A DNA stretch of 64,000 bases, from NCBI RefSeq assembly GCF_039822285.1, contig NZ_JBAJEY010000004.1, positions 160,271 through 224,270 on the forward strand, written 5' to 3'. Position numbers and translations under genes: made by a program. The stretch is from Thiofaba sp039822285. Its GTDB lineage: Bacteria; Pseudomonadota; Gammaproteobacteria; Halothiobacillales; Halothiobacillaceae. The notes beneath the pieces are model-generated. The model worked only from the letters and a program-made list of their open reading frames with translations, searched no databases and had not been told where the DNA came from. This document shows positions 34,271 through 42,257 of this stretch, in pieces; the stretch's first letter is position 1; every line of letters begins with the position of its first letter.

Positions 34271-34300
34271 GACATTGTCCGAATGTCGATGGACAATGTC
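34271..34300. promoter_or_regulatory. Palindromic enhancer site 2, between OsmC operon and cynS
   Basis: GACATTGTCC is mirrored exactly by GGACAATGTC with ten bases between, and each arm is itself nearly palindromic. The minus strand carries CGGACATTG as in site 1. It sits in the 309-base divergent region 34116-34424, which otherwise holds only the two sigma54-type promoters. Confidence 0.75.
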
Positions 34301-34355
34301 CGCGCGGGTGCGGGGTGGAGAGGCACAAAGGCCGTCGTGATGCCCTTTTCGTGGT

Positions 34356-34370
34356 TGGCAGGGTTCTTGT
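34356..34370 (+). promoter_or_regulatory. Candidate sigma54 promoter of cynS
   Basis: TGGCAGGGTTCTTGT has GG and GT at the -24/-12 spacing; it misses the consensus C at -12 but keeps TGGCA and TTG. The start would be near 34382, about 43 bases before the cynS ATG and about 80-110 bases from enhancer site 2. Confidence 0.6.
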
Positions 34371-34424
34371 TTAAGGACCTTCAGGCGCCGATTCGCCTGA
34401 TCCAACAATCCGGAGACCCACGCT

Positions 34425-34868
34425 ATGATGAGCAAACAAGACCTGACCGCCCTGATCCTGGACAAGAAGGAGGCCCTGGGCCTGAGCTGGGAGGCCATCG
34501 CACAGGGCATCGGCCTGTCGCCGGTGTTCACCACCTCGGCCTGCCTGGGCATGAACAGCCTCAAGGAGGCGTACGCGCAGAAGCTGGTGACCGTGCTGGA
34601 GCTGCCGGCCGAGGCTAAGGCCGCGATCATGGCTTGCCCGACCAAGACCTGGGAGAAGGCGGTGCCCACCGACCCGCTGATCTACCGCCTGTACGAGATC
34701 GTTGGTGTGTACGGCCCGACCATGAAGGCGCTGATCCATGAGAAGTTCGGCGACGGCATCATGAGCGCGATCGACTTCTCTATGCACATTGACAAGGAGG
34801 AGCATCCCGCAGGCGACCGCGTGGTGGTGACCATGAACGGCAAGTTCCTGCCGTATAAGGCTTGGTAA
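34425..34868 (+). CDS. cynS: Cyanase (cyanate hydratase)
   Basis: Cyanase of 147 residues, close to the family length. It converts cyanate and bicarbonate to ammonia and two CO2. The catalytic residues Arg88, Glu91 and Ser114 are present in YRLYEIVGVYGP and GIMSAIDFSMHID. The N-terminal helical domain (KKEALGLSWEAIAQGIGLS) matches. The ATG at 34425 follows GGAG; Met2 is an alternative start. The divergent OsmC operon and the sigma54-type sites upstream put it under the NifA-like activator. Its CO2 product lies two genes away from RubisCO genes. Confidence 0.96.
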   Translation: MMSKQDLTALILDKKEALGLSWEAIAQGIGLSPVFTTSACLGMNSLKEAYAQKLVTVLELPAEAKAAIMACPTKTWEKAVPTDPLIYRLYEIVGVYGPTMKALIHEKFGDGIMSAIDFSMHIDKEEHPAGDRVVVTMNGKFLPYKAW

Positions 34869-34911
34869 GTCCTCTGCACCTCTTCCTCGAACGAAGAGGG
34901 TACGAGCCGGC

Positions 34912-36054
34912 TCAGGCCGTCAGGCCATGCAGCCCACGCAGCTTCTCGATCAGCCCGCCGATGTCCGCGGTGGGCTTGCCTTCTGTGCTCGGTCCGATCG
35001 GGTCGACGGCCTTCTCATCCCCCAGTAGGGCGCGCAGGCTGTTGGCCACGGCGTGACCGAGAACCTCACCGTCGTAGCCGCCCTCCAGGGTGAACACCAC
35101 CCGTCCACCGCAGTGTCTGTCGGCGAACGCGACCAGCCGGCGGCTCAGGGCGTCGAAGCCCTTCAGGGTCATGTTCTGGCGGGAGAGTGGGTCGCGCCAG
35201 TGGCCATCAAAGCCGGCGGAGACCAGCAGCATGTCCGGCTTGAAGCGTGCCATGACCGGTTCGAAGACCTGGTCGTAGAGCGCCAGCAGCCCCGCATCGT
35301 CGACATAGGGTGGTACCGGGGCGTTGACGATGGTGCCGCGCGCCGGACCCTCGCCCATCTCGTCGATGCGACCGCTGTGGGCGGGGAACAGGTTGCTCTG
35401 GTGCAGATCCAGGAACAGGACGTCCGGATCGTGGCCGACGACCGCCTGCGTACCGTTGCCATGGTGGATGTCGAAATCGAGGATGGCGATGCGCTTGAGG
35501 CCCTGCGCCTGCAGGGCCCGGGTCGCGAGCGCGATGTTGCTGACGAAGCAGAAGCCCATGGCCCGGCTCGGCTCCGCATGGTGGCCGGGCGGGCGCACCA
35601 GGGCGAAGCCGCTGTCCAACTCGCGCCGGGCGACCGCGCCGCACAGGTCGATCAGCCCGCCGACCGCGTGGCGGGCTGCCTCCCAGGTCGCGTGGTTGAC
35701 GTAGTTGTCCTGCGCGCCGAAGTTGAAATAGCCCGGCTCGCCTTCGCTCGCGACGCGCACTTCCATCAGGTAGCCCTCCGTATGGCCGCGCTGCAGTTCC
35801 TCCTCGCTGGCAGGGCGGACCGGCTGGGCGACCAGGCGGTCGAGCAGGCCATCTTTCTCGATACGCTCGAGGATGGCTCGCAGCCGGTAGGCCCCTTCCC
35901 TGTGCCCCGGCCAGTCGTGCTCCAGGAACAGCTTGTGCGTCACCACGCCCACGCGCCGGTCGCGGCCTGCCCGCACGGCGGGCAGCCCCGAAAGGCCGAG
36001 GCCCAGGGCGAGGGAATGATGGAAAAAGCGGCGACGCTCGGCAGGCGTGTTCAT
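34912..36054 (-). CDS. Tat-exported histone-deacetylase-like amidohydrolase
   Basis: A 380-residue protein of the histone deacetylase / acetylpolyamine amidohydrolase superfamily. The catalytic and zinc residues are seen in RPPGHHAEPS, LDFDIHHGNGTQ and SAGFDGHWRDPLS; LEGGYD lies near the end. The N-terminus (ERRRFFHHSLALGLGLSG) is a twin-arginine-type signal, so the enzyme is probably periplasmic, which is unusual for this family. Acetylated polyamines or other small amides are likely substrates. The start at 36054 gives MNTPAERRRFF. It is convergent with cynS. Confidence 0.82.
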   Translation of the reverse strand: MNTPAERRRFFHHSLALGLGLSGLPAVRAGRDRRVGVVTHKLFLEHDWPGHREGAYRLRAILERIEKDGLLDRLVAQPVRPASEEELQRGHTEGYLMEVRVASEGEPGYFNFGAQDNYVNHATWEAARHAVGGLIDLCGAVARRELDSGFALVRPPGHHAEPSRAMGFCFVSNIALATRALQAQGLKRIAILDFDIHHGNGTQAVVGHDPDVLFLDLHQSNLFPAHSGRIDEMGEGPARGTIVNAPVPPYVDDAGLLALYDQVFEPVMARFKPDMLLVSAGFDGHWRDPLSRQNMTLKGFDALSRRLVAFADRHCGGRVVFTLEGGYDGEVLGHAVANSLRALLGDEKAVDPIGPSTEGKPTADIGGLIEKLRGLHGLTA

Positions 36055-36197
36055 GGAAGATGTCTCTGCGTCTTTCTGAGGAGCAACATAGCGTAAGGTC
36101 GTTTGGCAATAACCTGCCGTGCAGTCAGTTTTCCGTGTCCAACGCCGGCAGGTTCCGCTAGAATCCAAGGCAAATCAATTCCATGCGAGAGAGCGCC

Positions 36198-36584
36198 ATG
36201 CGCCAGCAAAACTATTGTGGCTACGACGAGGACATGTGGGGTGGCTTCACCGAGATTGGCCGCATCATCCGCGACGCCAAAGTATTCGGTCTGATCCCTG
36301 AGGACGAGCAGTGCAAGAACTGGCCACGCCACAAGTTTGAACAGCTGTGGGAGCAGGTCACCAACGAATGGGACAAGTACGGCGCCATGGTGAGCAATCT
36401 GCCCGCGGATCTTCGGGGCAAGCATGAGGCCATCCATGCCGCCGCCCTGGAAAAGGCCAAGGCCATGGGCTGGACCCCGGAGCAGTGGTTGACGGCCAGC
36501 GACTTCGACGGCTGGGTCAAGGAGGAAGACCTGGAGGAGCTGATGCCGCCGGAATGGCTGCAGCGGCTGGATCGGCATCGCTGA
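36198..36584 (+). CDS. Hypothetical protein (128 aa)
   Basis: I do not recognise this family. The protein is acidic and rich in Trp and Glu: NYCGYDEDMWGGFTEIGRIIRDAKVFG at the start, KNWPRHKFEQLWEQVTNEWDKYG in the middle, and SDFDGWVKEEDLEELMPPEWLQRL at the end. It has two cysteines and no signal peptide or membrane span, so it is probably a small helical cytoplasmic protein. GAGAGAG precedes the ATG at 36198; 36183 is an alternative. It faces the cbbO gene tail to tail with terminators on both strands between. Confidence 0.55.
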   Translation: MRQQNYCGYDEDMWGGFTEIGRIIRDAKVFGLIPEDEQCKNWPRHKFEQLWEQVTNEWDKYGAMVSNLPADLRGKHEAIHAAALEKAKAMGWTPEQWLTASDFDGWVKEEDLEELMPPEWLQRLDRHR

Positions 36585-36611
36585 TCGCTTGCACATCCCT
36601 GACCGCAAGCA

Positions 36612-36636
36612 GGCCGGCTCCAACGCCGGCTTTCTT
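36612..36636 (+). terminator. Terminator of the 128-aa gene
   Basis: GCCGGC-TCCAAC-GCCGGC followed by TTTCTT lies about 30 bases after the stop codon. Confidence 0.7.
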
Positions 36637-36653
36637 GTGGGCGCAGCCTTGAG

Positions 36654-36684
36654 CGAAAAAATAAAGCCGGCCATGGCCGGCTTT
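36654..36684 (-). terminator. Terminator of the cbbLSQO operon
   Basis: AAAGCCGGCCATGGCCGGCT is part of a perfect 22-bp palindrome (36663-36684). On the minus strand it is followed by TATTTTTT, a strong terminator after cbbO. Confidence 0.88.
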
Positions 36685-36706
36685 GTCGTCTGGGGCGCCT
36701 GGCGCC

Positions 36707-39073
36707 TTACTTGGTCAGCGAGGCAAACAGCTGTGGCAGCTTCTCCGGCAGGCGCTGGACGTTGTCGATCACGGTGAAGTGCTTGTCGCCGAAGATGCGC
36801 GACACATAAGCATCCGCGTGGGGGTCGAGGGTGATGCAGTAGGTCATCACGCCATCGCGCTTGAGCTCCTCCACCGCGTTCTTGGTATCGAAACGCAGGT
36901 GCTGCGGATCGTCCACGTCCACGTCGGCCGGCTCGCCGTCGGTGATGACGAGCATCAGCTTCTTTTGTGCCTGCTGCTTGGCCAGGTGGCGCCCCGCGTG
37001 GCGCAGGGCAGCACCCATACGGGTGGAGAGTTGGCCGGTCATGCCTGCAAGCCGCGACTGGGCATTGTCGTCCCAGGGTTCAAAGAAGTCTTTGAAGCGG
37101 TAGTACTGCACGTCGTGGCGGCTGTCGGAGGCGAAGCCGTGCACCGCGAAGCGGTCGCCGATGCCGTCGATTGCCCAGGCGAGCAGGGTGGTCGCCTCCT
37201 TGGTCAGCTGCAGCACCGTCTTCTCGGTGCCGCGCACGTAGTCGTTGGTCGACTGCGACAGGTCCATCAGCACCATGACCGCCACGTCGCGTACCTTCTG
37301 GATGCGACGCAGGTGGACGCGCTCGTCCGGGGTGATGCCCATACGATAATCCACCATCGAGCGCACGGCCGCGTCGAGGTCCAGATCGTCCCCTTCCGCC
37401 TGCTTGCGCTCGATCACAAGGCCCCTGGGCTGGAGCATGTCGATGATGTGGCGCAGGCGGGCGGCGACACCCTTGTGCTCGCGCAGGATGCGGTCGATTT
37501 CGTCGCGGTCGCCACGCGGCAGGCGGCGCTCGTACACGGTGGTCCAGTCGGGGCGGTGGACCTGCACCTGGTAGTCCCACTCGTGGTAGTGGAACGGGCC
37601 GAGCACGGGCTCCTTGCCCTCCATCTGGTTGTAGCTGATGCCCTGATCCTCGTAGGGGTACAGCTCGGTGGAGAGGACGAGGATCTCGCCGTCCTCATCC
37701 ATGTCGCCGGTCATCTCCGAGTCGATGGCATCGACGAACTCCATCACGTTGACGTGGCGGCGTTTGGCACGCTGGCTGGCCGGGGTGTAGTCCTTGCCTT
37801 CGCCTTCCCAGTCGAGCTCGGCGAATTCCCAGATGAAGCGGTTGTCGTCGCGGTAGAGCACCGGCAGGCCCGCCATGGTGGCCGACGAGATGCGCGCCGG
37901 GATCCGCTGACTGACCTGGCCGCAGTAGGTGACGCCGAGATCCCAGGCGAGCTGGTTATCCTGCGGGCGCTTGGCCATCTCCTCATGGAAGCGGGTGATC
38001 CACTGCCGCCGCAGGTCGTTGCCTGGATCGTAGTCCGGGTCGAGCAGGCCGCGCGAGAGGCAGAGCAGGTCATGGATGAGTTCATCCATGTGCGGCGGGC
38101 AGCCGTTCGGGTCCAGCTTCGGGTGGAGGGACAGCCAGAGCTGGCGCAGGCCGGGGAACTGCCGGATGGCGAGTTCCTCGACGCGTGCATCCTCGAACAC
38201 CGATACCACTAGGCGCTGGATTTGGTTGAGGCCGTCGGCCTGGATGGCGGCGGTGGTGTAATAGACGTGCGCGGCGGCGTGCGCGGCGGCGGCGCGGTAG
38301 ACCTCCATGCCGGCGATGCCGTCATGATCGTCGTAGGCATCGGGCACGAAGATGGCGCCCTTCTCGATGTAGGGCTTGTAGCCTTCCTTCGATTCATAGT
38401 CGCCGGAGGTCGGGCGCAGGTAGAACTCGCGGTTCCAGAAGGCGCGCAGGTACATCTGCAGTTTGCGCTGCGCGTCGATGAACAGGATGCCGCGCCGCTC
38501 CCGCTGCAGCACGCTCATGGCGTCCGAGGATTCGAGCGAGAAGTAGGCGATCTGGCCTTTGAAGTCGCGCTTGTAGGTCTCCGCACCGTACATCACCCAG
38601 CGGCGCAGGCCACCCAGGGTGAGCTTGGTGAGCAGCTCATCGATGTGGTCGAGCATGGGGCGCAGGCCACGGGGGGCCAGCGCCACCATGCGCTCGATCA
38701 GGCTCAGATAGCCCTTGTAGACGGCGATGTCGCCAAGACGGCGGGCCGCGGTCGGCAGGCTGGCGAACAGCAGGGCGAGCACGGCACCGGAGGTCTGCGA
38801 GGACAGCTTGAGTACGGTGTAGACCGACTCGCCGACGGCATCCTCGCCGATCTCGCGCACCACCTCGGGCATCTCCTCGAGGAAGGAGATGATCACGTCG
38901 TCGCCCTTGCCCATGTTGCACAGGGCGGTCACGCCATCCAGGTAGGTCTTCAGGCCCTGGGGCGACATCACGCGCTGCGCTTCCGCGTAGCTTCCTTCCA
39001 GCGCATCGCGCAGGACGTGCGATTTTTGCGCGCAGGGCAAGCCTGCGATGAATTCGTTGAGGTCGATGGACAT
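36707..39073 (-). CDS. cbbO: RubisCO activase subunit CbbO (form I cluster)
   Basis: CbbO of 788 residues, the substrate-adaptor subunit that works with the CbbQ hexamer to free RubisCO from inhibitory sugar phosphates. The N-terminal part is helical. The C-terminal part is a von Willebrand A domain with the metal site LMDLSQSTND (Asp-x-Ser-x-Ser), GDRFAVHGFASDSRHDVQYY and LVITDGEPADVDV. It is last in cbbL-cbbS-cbbQ-cbbO and ends at a strong terminator. Only about a third to a half of its residues match the second CbbO in this window by eye, so each probably serves its own RubisCO form. Confidence 0.93.
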   Translation of the reverse strand: MSIDLNEFIAGLPCAQKSHVLRDALEGSYAEAQRVMSPQGLKTYLDGVTALCNMGKGDDVIISFLEEMPEVVREIGEDAVGESVYTVLKLSSQTSGAVLALLFASLPTAARRLGDIAVYKGYLSLIERMVALAPRGLRPMLDHIDELLTKLTLGGLRRWVMYGAETYKRDFKGQIAYFSLESSDAMSVLQRERRGILFIDAQRKLQMYLRAFWNREFYLRPTSGDYESKEGYKPYIEKGAIFVPDAYDDHDGIAGMEVYRAAAAHAAAHVYYTTAAIQADGLNQIQRLVVSVFEDARVEELAIRQFPGLRQLWLSLHPKLDPNGCPPHMDELIHDLLCLSRGLLDPDYDPGNDLRRQWITRFHEEMAKRPQDNQLAWDLGVTYCGQVSQRIPARISSATMAGLPVLYRDDNRFIWEFAELDWEGEGKDYTPASQRAKRRHVNVMEFVDAIDSEMTGDMDEDGEILVLSTELYPYEDQGISYNQMEGKEPVLGPFHYHEWDYQVQVHRPDWTTVYERRLPRGDRDEIDRILREHKGVAARLRHIIDMLQPRGLVIERKQAEGDDLDLDAAVRSMVDYRMGITPDERVHLRRIQKVRDVAVMVLMDLSQSTNDYVRGTEKTVLQLTKEATTLLAWAIDGIGDRFAVHGFASDSRHDVQYYRFKDFFEPWDDNAQSRLAGMTGQLSTRMGAALRHAGRHLAKQQAQKKLMLVITDGEPADVDVDDPQHLRFDTKNAVEELKRDGVMTYCITLDPHADAYVSRIFGDKHFTVIDNVQRLPEKLPQLFASLTK

Positions 39074-39097
39074 GGTCGCATCCTCCGGCAGTGGCTC

Positions 39098-39207
39098 CCT
39101 CCCCCTCGCAGGGGGAGGGCTGGGGAGAGGGTGATGCGGGGTTTGACCGCGACAGATGTGTCACGGCTTGCCCCCTCACCCCAGCCCTCTCCCGCGAGGG
39201 GAGAGGG
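39098..39207. repeat. CCCTCTCCC-type inverted repeat between cbbO and cbbQ
   Basis: Two mirrored GC-rich units (GGGCTGGGGAGAGGGTG side at 39115-39133, CACCCCAGCCCTCTCCC side at 39177-39193), each with its own small hairpin, flank about 40 plain bases. The same unit recurs at 63786 and a fragment at 45443. This is a common intergenic repeat type in Proteobacteria. Confidence 0.65.
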
Positions 39208-39218
39208 AGTGATGAACC

Positions 39219-40025
39219 TCAGTTGAAGAAGGTGTGGATGGTCGCGTCCAGCGTGTCGCGGATGTCGGCGTCGTCGGTGATCGGGCTGACCATCGCCATG
39301 CGGCAGGCGGTGCGCGGCTCGACGCCTTTGGCGATCATCTTGCCGGCGTACACGCACAGGCGGGTGGAGATGCCTTCGTCCAGGCCGTGGCCCTTCAGGT
39401 TGCGCGCGCGCTGGGCGATCTGCACCAACTTCTCGGCCGTGGCGGCATCCACGCCGGCCTCTTTGGCGATGACCTTGGCCTCCACCTCGGCCCCCGGGTA
39501 GTCGAAGTCCAGGCCGGCAAAACGCTGCTTGGTCGACTGCTTCAGATCCTTCATCAGGTTCTGGTAGCCGGGGTTGTAGGAGATCACCAGCTGGAAGTCC
39601 GGGTGGGCCTCGATCAGCTCGCCCTTCTTGTCCAGCGGCAGGGTGCGGCGGTGGTCGGTCAGCGGGTGGATGACCACGGTGGTGTCCTGGCGGGCCTCGA
39701 CGATCTCATCCAGGTAGCAGATGGCGCCCAGGCGCGCGGCGATGGTCAGGGGGCCGTCCTGCCAGCGGGTGCCGTCCTTGTCGAGCAGCCAGCGGCCGAC
39801 CAGGTCGGCGGCGGTCATGTCTTCGTTACAGGCCACGGTGATCAGCGGCTTGCCCAGGCGGAAGGCCATGTGCTCGACGAAACGAGACTTGCCGCAGCCG
39901 GTCGGGCCCTTGAGCATGACCGGCAGACGGTTCTCGTAGGCGGCCTCGTAGAGCGCGATCTCGTCGGCCTGCGGCTCGTAGTACGGCTCTTTGGTCACGC
40001 GGTATTGGGCGAGCGGATCAAGCAT
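39219..40025 (-). CDS. cbbQ: RubisCO activase AAA+ ATPase CbbQ (form I cluster)
   Basis: MoxR-type AAA+ ATPase of 268 residues that forms hexamers and, with CbbO, reactivates RubisCO. Walker A is GPTGCGKS (40-47), followed by ACNEDMTAADLVGRWLL, Walker B-like GAICYLDEIVEARQD, VISYNPGYQNL and a sensor region STKQRFAGLDFDYP. AGGAGGAG precedes the ATG at 40025. It is separated from cbbS by a hairpin that may cut transcription, and from cbbO by a repeat. Confidence 0.94.
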   Translation of the reverse strand: MLDPLAQYRVTKEPYYEPQADEIALYEAAYENRLPVMLKGPTGCGKSRFVEHMAFRLGKPLITVACNEDMTAADLVGRWLLDKDGTRWQDGPLTIAARLGAICYLDEIVEARQDTTVVIHPLTDHRRTLPLDKKGELIEAHPDFQLVISYNPGYQNLMKDLKQSTKQRFAGLDFDYPGAEVEAKVIAKEAGVDAATAEKLVQIAQRARNLKGHGLDEGISTRLCVYAGKMIAKGVEPRTACRMAMVSPITDDADIRDTLDATIHTFFN

Positions 40026-40139
40026 GGTCGTCTCCTCCTGCAAGGGATGCTTAAGTGTCATTCACATCATCGACGTCGACGGTGGTCGGCGTTGGGATGC
40101 GATGTCGATTGCGGTCGTCCGCAGTCGGCATCACACCTG

Positions 40140-40172
40140 AAAAAAAGCCCCGGCCAGAGGACTGTCCGGGGC
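40140..40172 (-). terminator. Hairpin with T-run between cbbS and cbbQ
   Basis: On the minus strand GCCCCGG...CCGGGGC with an inner CAG/CTG stem is followed by seven T. It lies 44 bases after the cbbS stop and is probably a partial terminator that keeps RubisCO mRNA in excess over cbbQO. Confidence 0.85.
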
Positions 40173-40215
40173 ATCGGGCTGCCCTCCTGGAGGAGGGCGC
40201 ATCACCAAGGGACAG

Positions 40216-40572
40216 TTACTTGGTGTTGCCGCGGTAGATCACCATGGACGCGCCCTGGGACTGCTTGAAGTTGTCATAGCCGATCAGGCGGACATGGTTG
40301 CCCGGGTTGGCTTCATGGCAGGCCTTGGCCTCGGCCAGGATGCGGTCGACGTCGGTCTCGCCGAACATCGGCAGCTTCCACATGTACCAGTAGTTGGCCA
40401 TGGCGTGCTCGGGCTCGGTGTGCTCGATCGCCGGGTTCCAACCCTTGGAGACGATGTACTCGACCTGCTTGCGGATGTCCGCATCGCTCATGGCCGGCAG
40501 GTAGGAGAAGGTCTCGAACTTGCGGCTGGCCGGATCAGACAGACGGCTCTTGTAATCTTGAACTTGGCTCAT
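40216..40572 (-). CDS. cbbS: RubisCO small subunit, form I
   Basis: Small subunit of 118 residues. Typical features are ETFSYLPAMSDADIRKQVEYIVSKG with a conserved YLP, EHTEPEHAMANYWYMWKLPMFGETD in the middle, and a C-terminal RLIGYDNFKQSQG. It assembles with CbbL into the L8S8 enzyme. It starts 55 bases after cbbL and is followed by a terminator-like hairpin. Its short N-terminus is normal for the non-carboxysomal form IAq enzyme, where the extra six-residue carboxysome motif is not expected. Confidence 0.95.
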   Translation of the reverse strand: MSQVQDYKSRLSDPASRKFETFSYLPAMSDADIRKQVEYIVSKGWNPAIEHTEPEHAMANYWYMWKLPMFGETDVDRILAEAKACHEANPGNHVRLIGYDNFKQSQGASMVIYRGNTK

Positions 40573-40627
40573 TTTGTCACCTCAGTGTTCAGGTTCATGA
40601 GGGCGGGCCACGGGCCCGCCCGGGCCA

Positions 40628-42046
40628 TTACTTGTGGGCTACGTCCAGCTTGTCGACGGTATCGAACTCGAAGCGGATCTCTTTCCAGGTTTCGAGTGCG
40701 ATGGCCAGCTCCGGAGAGTGCTTGGCCGCTTCGCGCAGGACGTTGCCGCCGTCTTTCTCCAGCTGCACGCCTTCGTTGCGTGCCTTGACGCAGGCCTCGA
40801 GGGCGACGCGGTTGGCACAGGCGCCGGCCGCGTTGCCCCACGGGTGGCCCAGGGTGCCGCCGCCGAACTGCAGTACGGAGTCGTCACCGAAGATGGAGAC
40901 CAGCGCCGGCATGTGCCAGACGTGGATACCGCCGGAGGCGACCGGGATCATGCCCGCCATGTAGGCGAAGTCCTGATCGAAGAAGATGCCGCGCGAGCGG
41001 TCTTCTTTCACGTACTCCTCGCGCATGATGTCGATCCAGCCGAGGGTCGCGGTGCGGTCGCCTTCCAGCTTGCCTACGACGGTACCGGAGTGCAGGTGGT
41101 CACCACCCATCAGGCGCATGATCTTGGACAGCACACGGAAGTGGATGCCGTGGTGCGGGTTGCGGTCGATCACGCCGTGCATTGCGCGGTGAACGTGCAG
41201 CAGCAGGCCGTTCTGCTTACACCACTTGGACAGGGCGGTGGTGGCACCGAAGCCCATGGTGATGTAGTCGATCATGATGATCGGGGTGCCGAGGGACTTG
41301 GCGTACTCGGCACGACGGAACATCTCGTCGGAGGTCGGCGCGGTGACGTTCAGGTAGTGACCCTTGCGCTCGCCGGTCTCGGCCTCGGCCTTCTCGATGG
41401 CTTCCTGGCAGAAGTCGAAACGCTGCTTCCAGTGCATGAACGGCTGGCTGTTGACGTTCTCGTCGTCCTTGGTGAAGTCCAGACCGCCACGCAGGGCTTC
41501 ATAGACGGCACGGCCGTAGTTCTTGCCCGACAGGCCCAGCTTCGGCTTGATGGTGCAGCCGAGCAGCGGACGACCGTACTTGTTCATGATGTCGCGCTCG
41601 ACCTGAATGCCGTGCGGGGGGCCGTCACAGGTGGTCAGGTAGGCGACCGGGAAGCGTACGTCTTCCAGGCGGATGGCGCGCAGGGCCTTGAAGCCGAACA
41701 CGTTGCCCACCAGCGAGGTGAACACGTTCACGACGGAACCCGGCTCGAACAGGTCGATCGGATAGGCGATGAAGGCGTAGAACTCGGTGTCGGAACCCGG
41801 TACGTCCTCGATCTTGTAGGCGCGGCCCTTGTAGTAGTCGAGGTCGGTCAGAAGGTCGGTCCACACCGTGGTCCAGGTGCCGGTCGAGGACTCGGCGGCA
41901 ACGGCTGCGGCCACCTCTTCGCGGTCGATACCCGGCTGCGGGGTGACCTTGAAGCACGCGAGCAGGTCGGTGTCTTTCGGGGTGTAGTTCGGTTCCCAGT
42001 AGGTGGCGCGGTATTCTTTTACGCCAGCCTGATACGTCTTCGCCAT
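40628..42046 (-). CDS. cbbL: RubisCO large subunit, form I (IAq type)
   Basis: Large subunit of 472 residues, fixing CO2 onto ribulose bisphosphate. The active-site lysines lie in TIKPKLGLSGKNYGRA (Lys167) and GLDFTKDDEN (Lys193, the residue that is carbamylated), with HVHRAMHG and SGGIHVWHMP downstream. With cbbQ and cbbO downstream and no carboxysome shell genes, it is the IAq, cytosolic type. cbbR lies divergent upstream, with a dyad in the 211-base gap. AGGAGGACTG precedes the ATG. Confidence 0.97.
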   Translation of the reverse strand: MAKTYQAGVKEYRATYWEPNYTPKDTDLLACFKVTPQPGIDREEVAAAVAAESSTGTWTTVWTDLLTDLDYYKGRAYKIEDVPGSDTEFYAFIAYPIDLFEPGSVVNVFTSLVGNVFGFKALRAIRLEDVRFPVAYLTTCDGPPHGIQVERDIMNKYGRPLLGCTIKPKLGLSGKNYGRAVYEALRGGLDFTKDDENVNSQPFMHWKQRFDFCQEAIEKAEAETGERKGHYLNVTAPTSDEMFRRAEYAKSLGTPIIMIDYITMGFGATTALSKWCKQNGLLLHVHRAMHGVIDRNPHHGIHFRVLSKIMRLMGGDHLHSGTVVGKLEGDRTATLGWIDIMREEYVKEDRSRGIFFDQDFAYMAGMIPVASGGIHVWHMPALVSIFGDDSVLQFGGGTLGHPWGNAAGACANRVALEACVKARNEGVQLEKDGGNVLREAAKHSPELAIALETWKEIRFEFDTVDKLDVAHK

Positions 42047-42196
42047 GAACAGTCCTCCTGTCGGATGGAAGGCATACGGATACTTGGTGGTGCCCGCCGC
42101 GGACTTCGATGCAACATCAAAGGCGCGGAGTACTTTGTTCTAGCACATGACCTTGAAGGTTGCGTGCTGGAACTGGGGTGCATCTTCCGTCATGAT

Positions 42197-42231
42197 GATC
42201 AATCAGAGAACTCAATAATTCTGATTGGATC
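42197..42231. promoter_or_regulatory. Dyad in the cbbL-cbbR gap, candidate CbbR operator
   Basis: AATCAGA (42201) and TCTGATT (42220) are inverted around 12 AT-rich bases, flanked by GATC-like extensions. LysR-type sites have such T-N11-A dyads. It lies 26 bases before cbbR and about 155-180 bases upstream of cbbL. The rest of 42047-42257 must hold the cbbL promoter, which I could not place firmly. Confidence 0.5.
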
Positions 42232-42257
42232 TATAAGACTGGGTTTATGGTGAACGC

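Noticed and set aside
40628..42046. Carboxysomal RubisCO
   Set aside because: No csoS2, shell-protein or csoSCA genes are present; cbbQ and cbbO follow directly, as in non-carboxysomal IAq loci.
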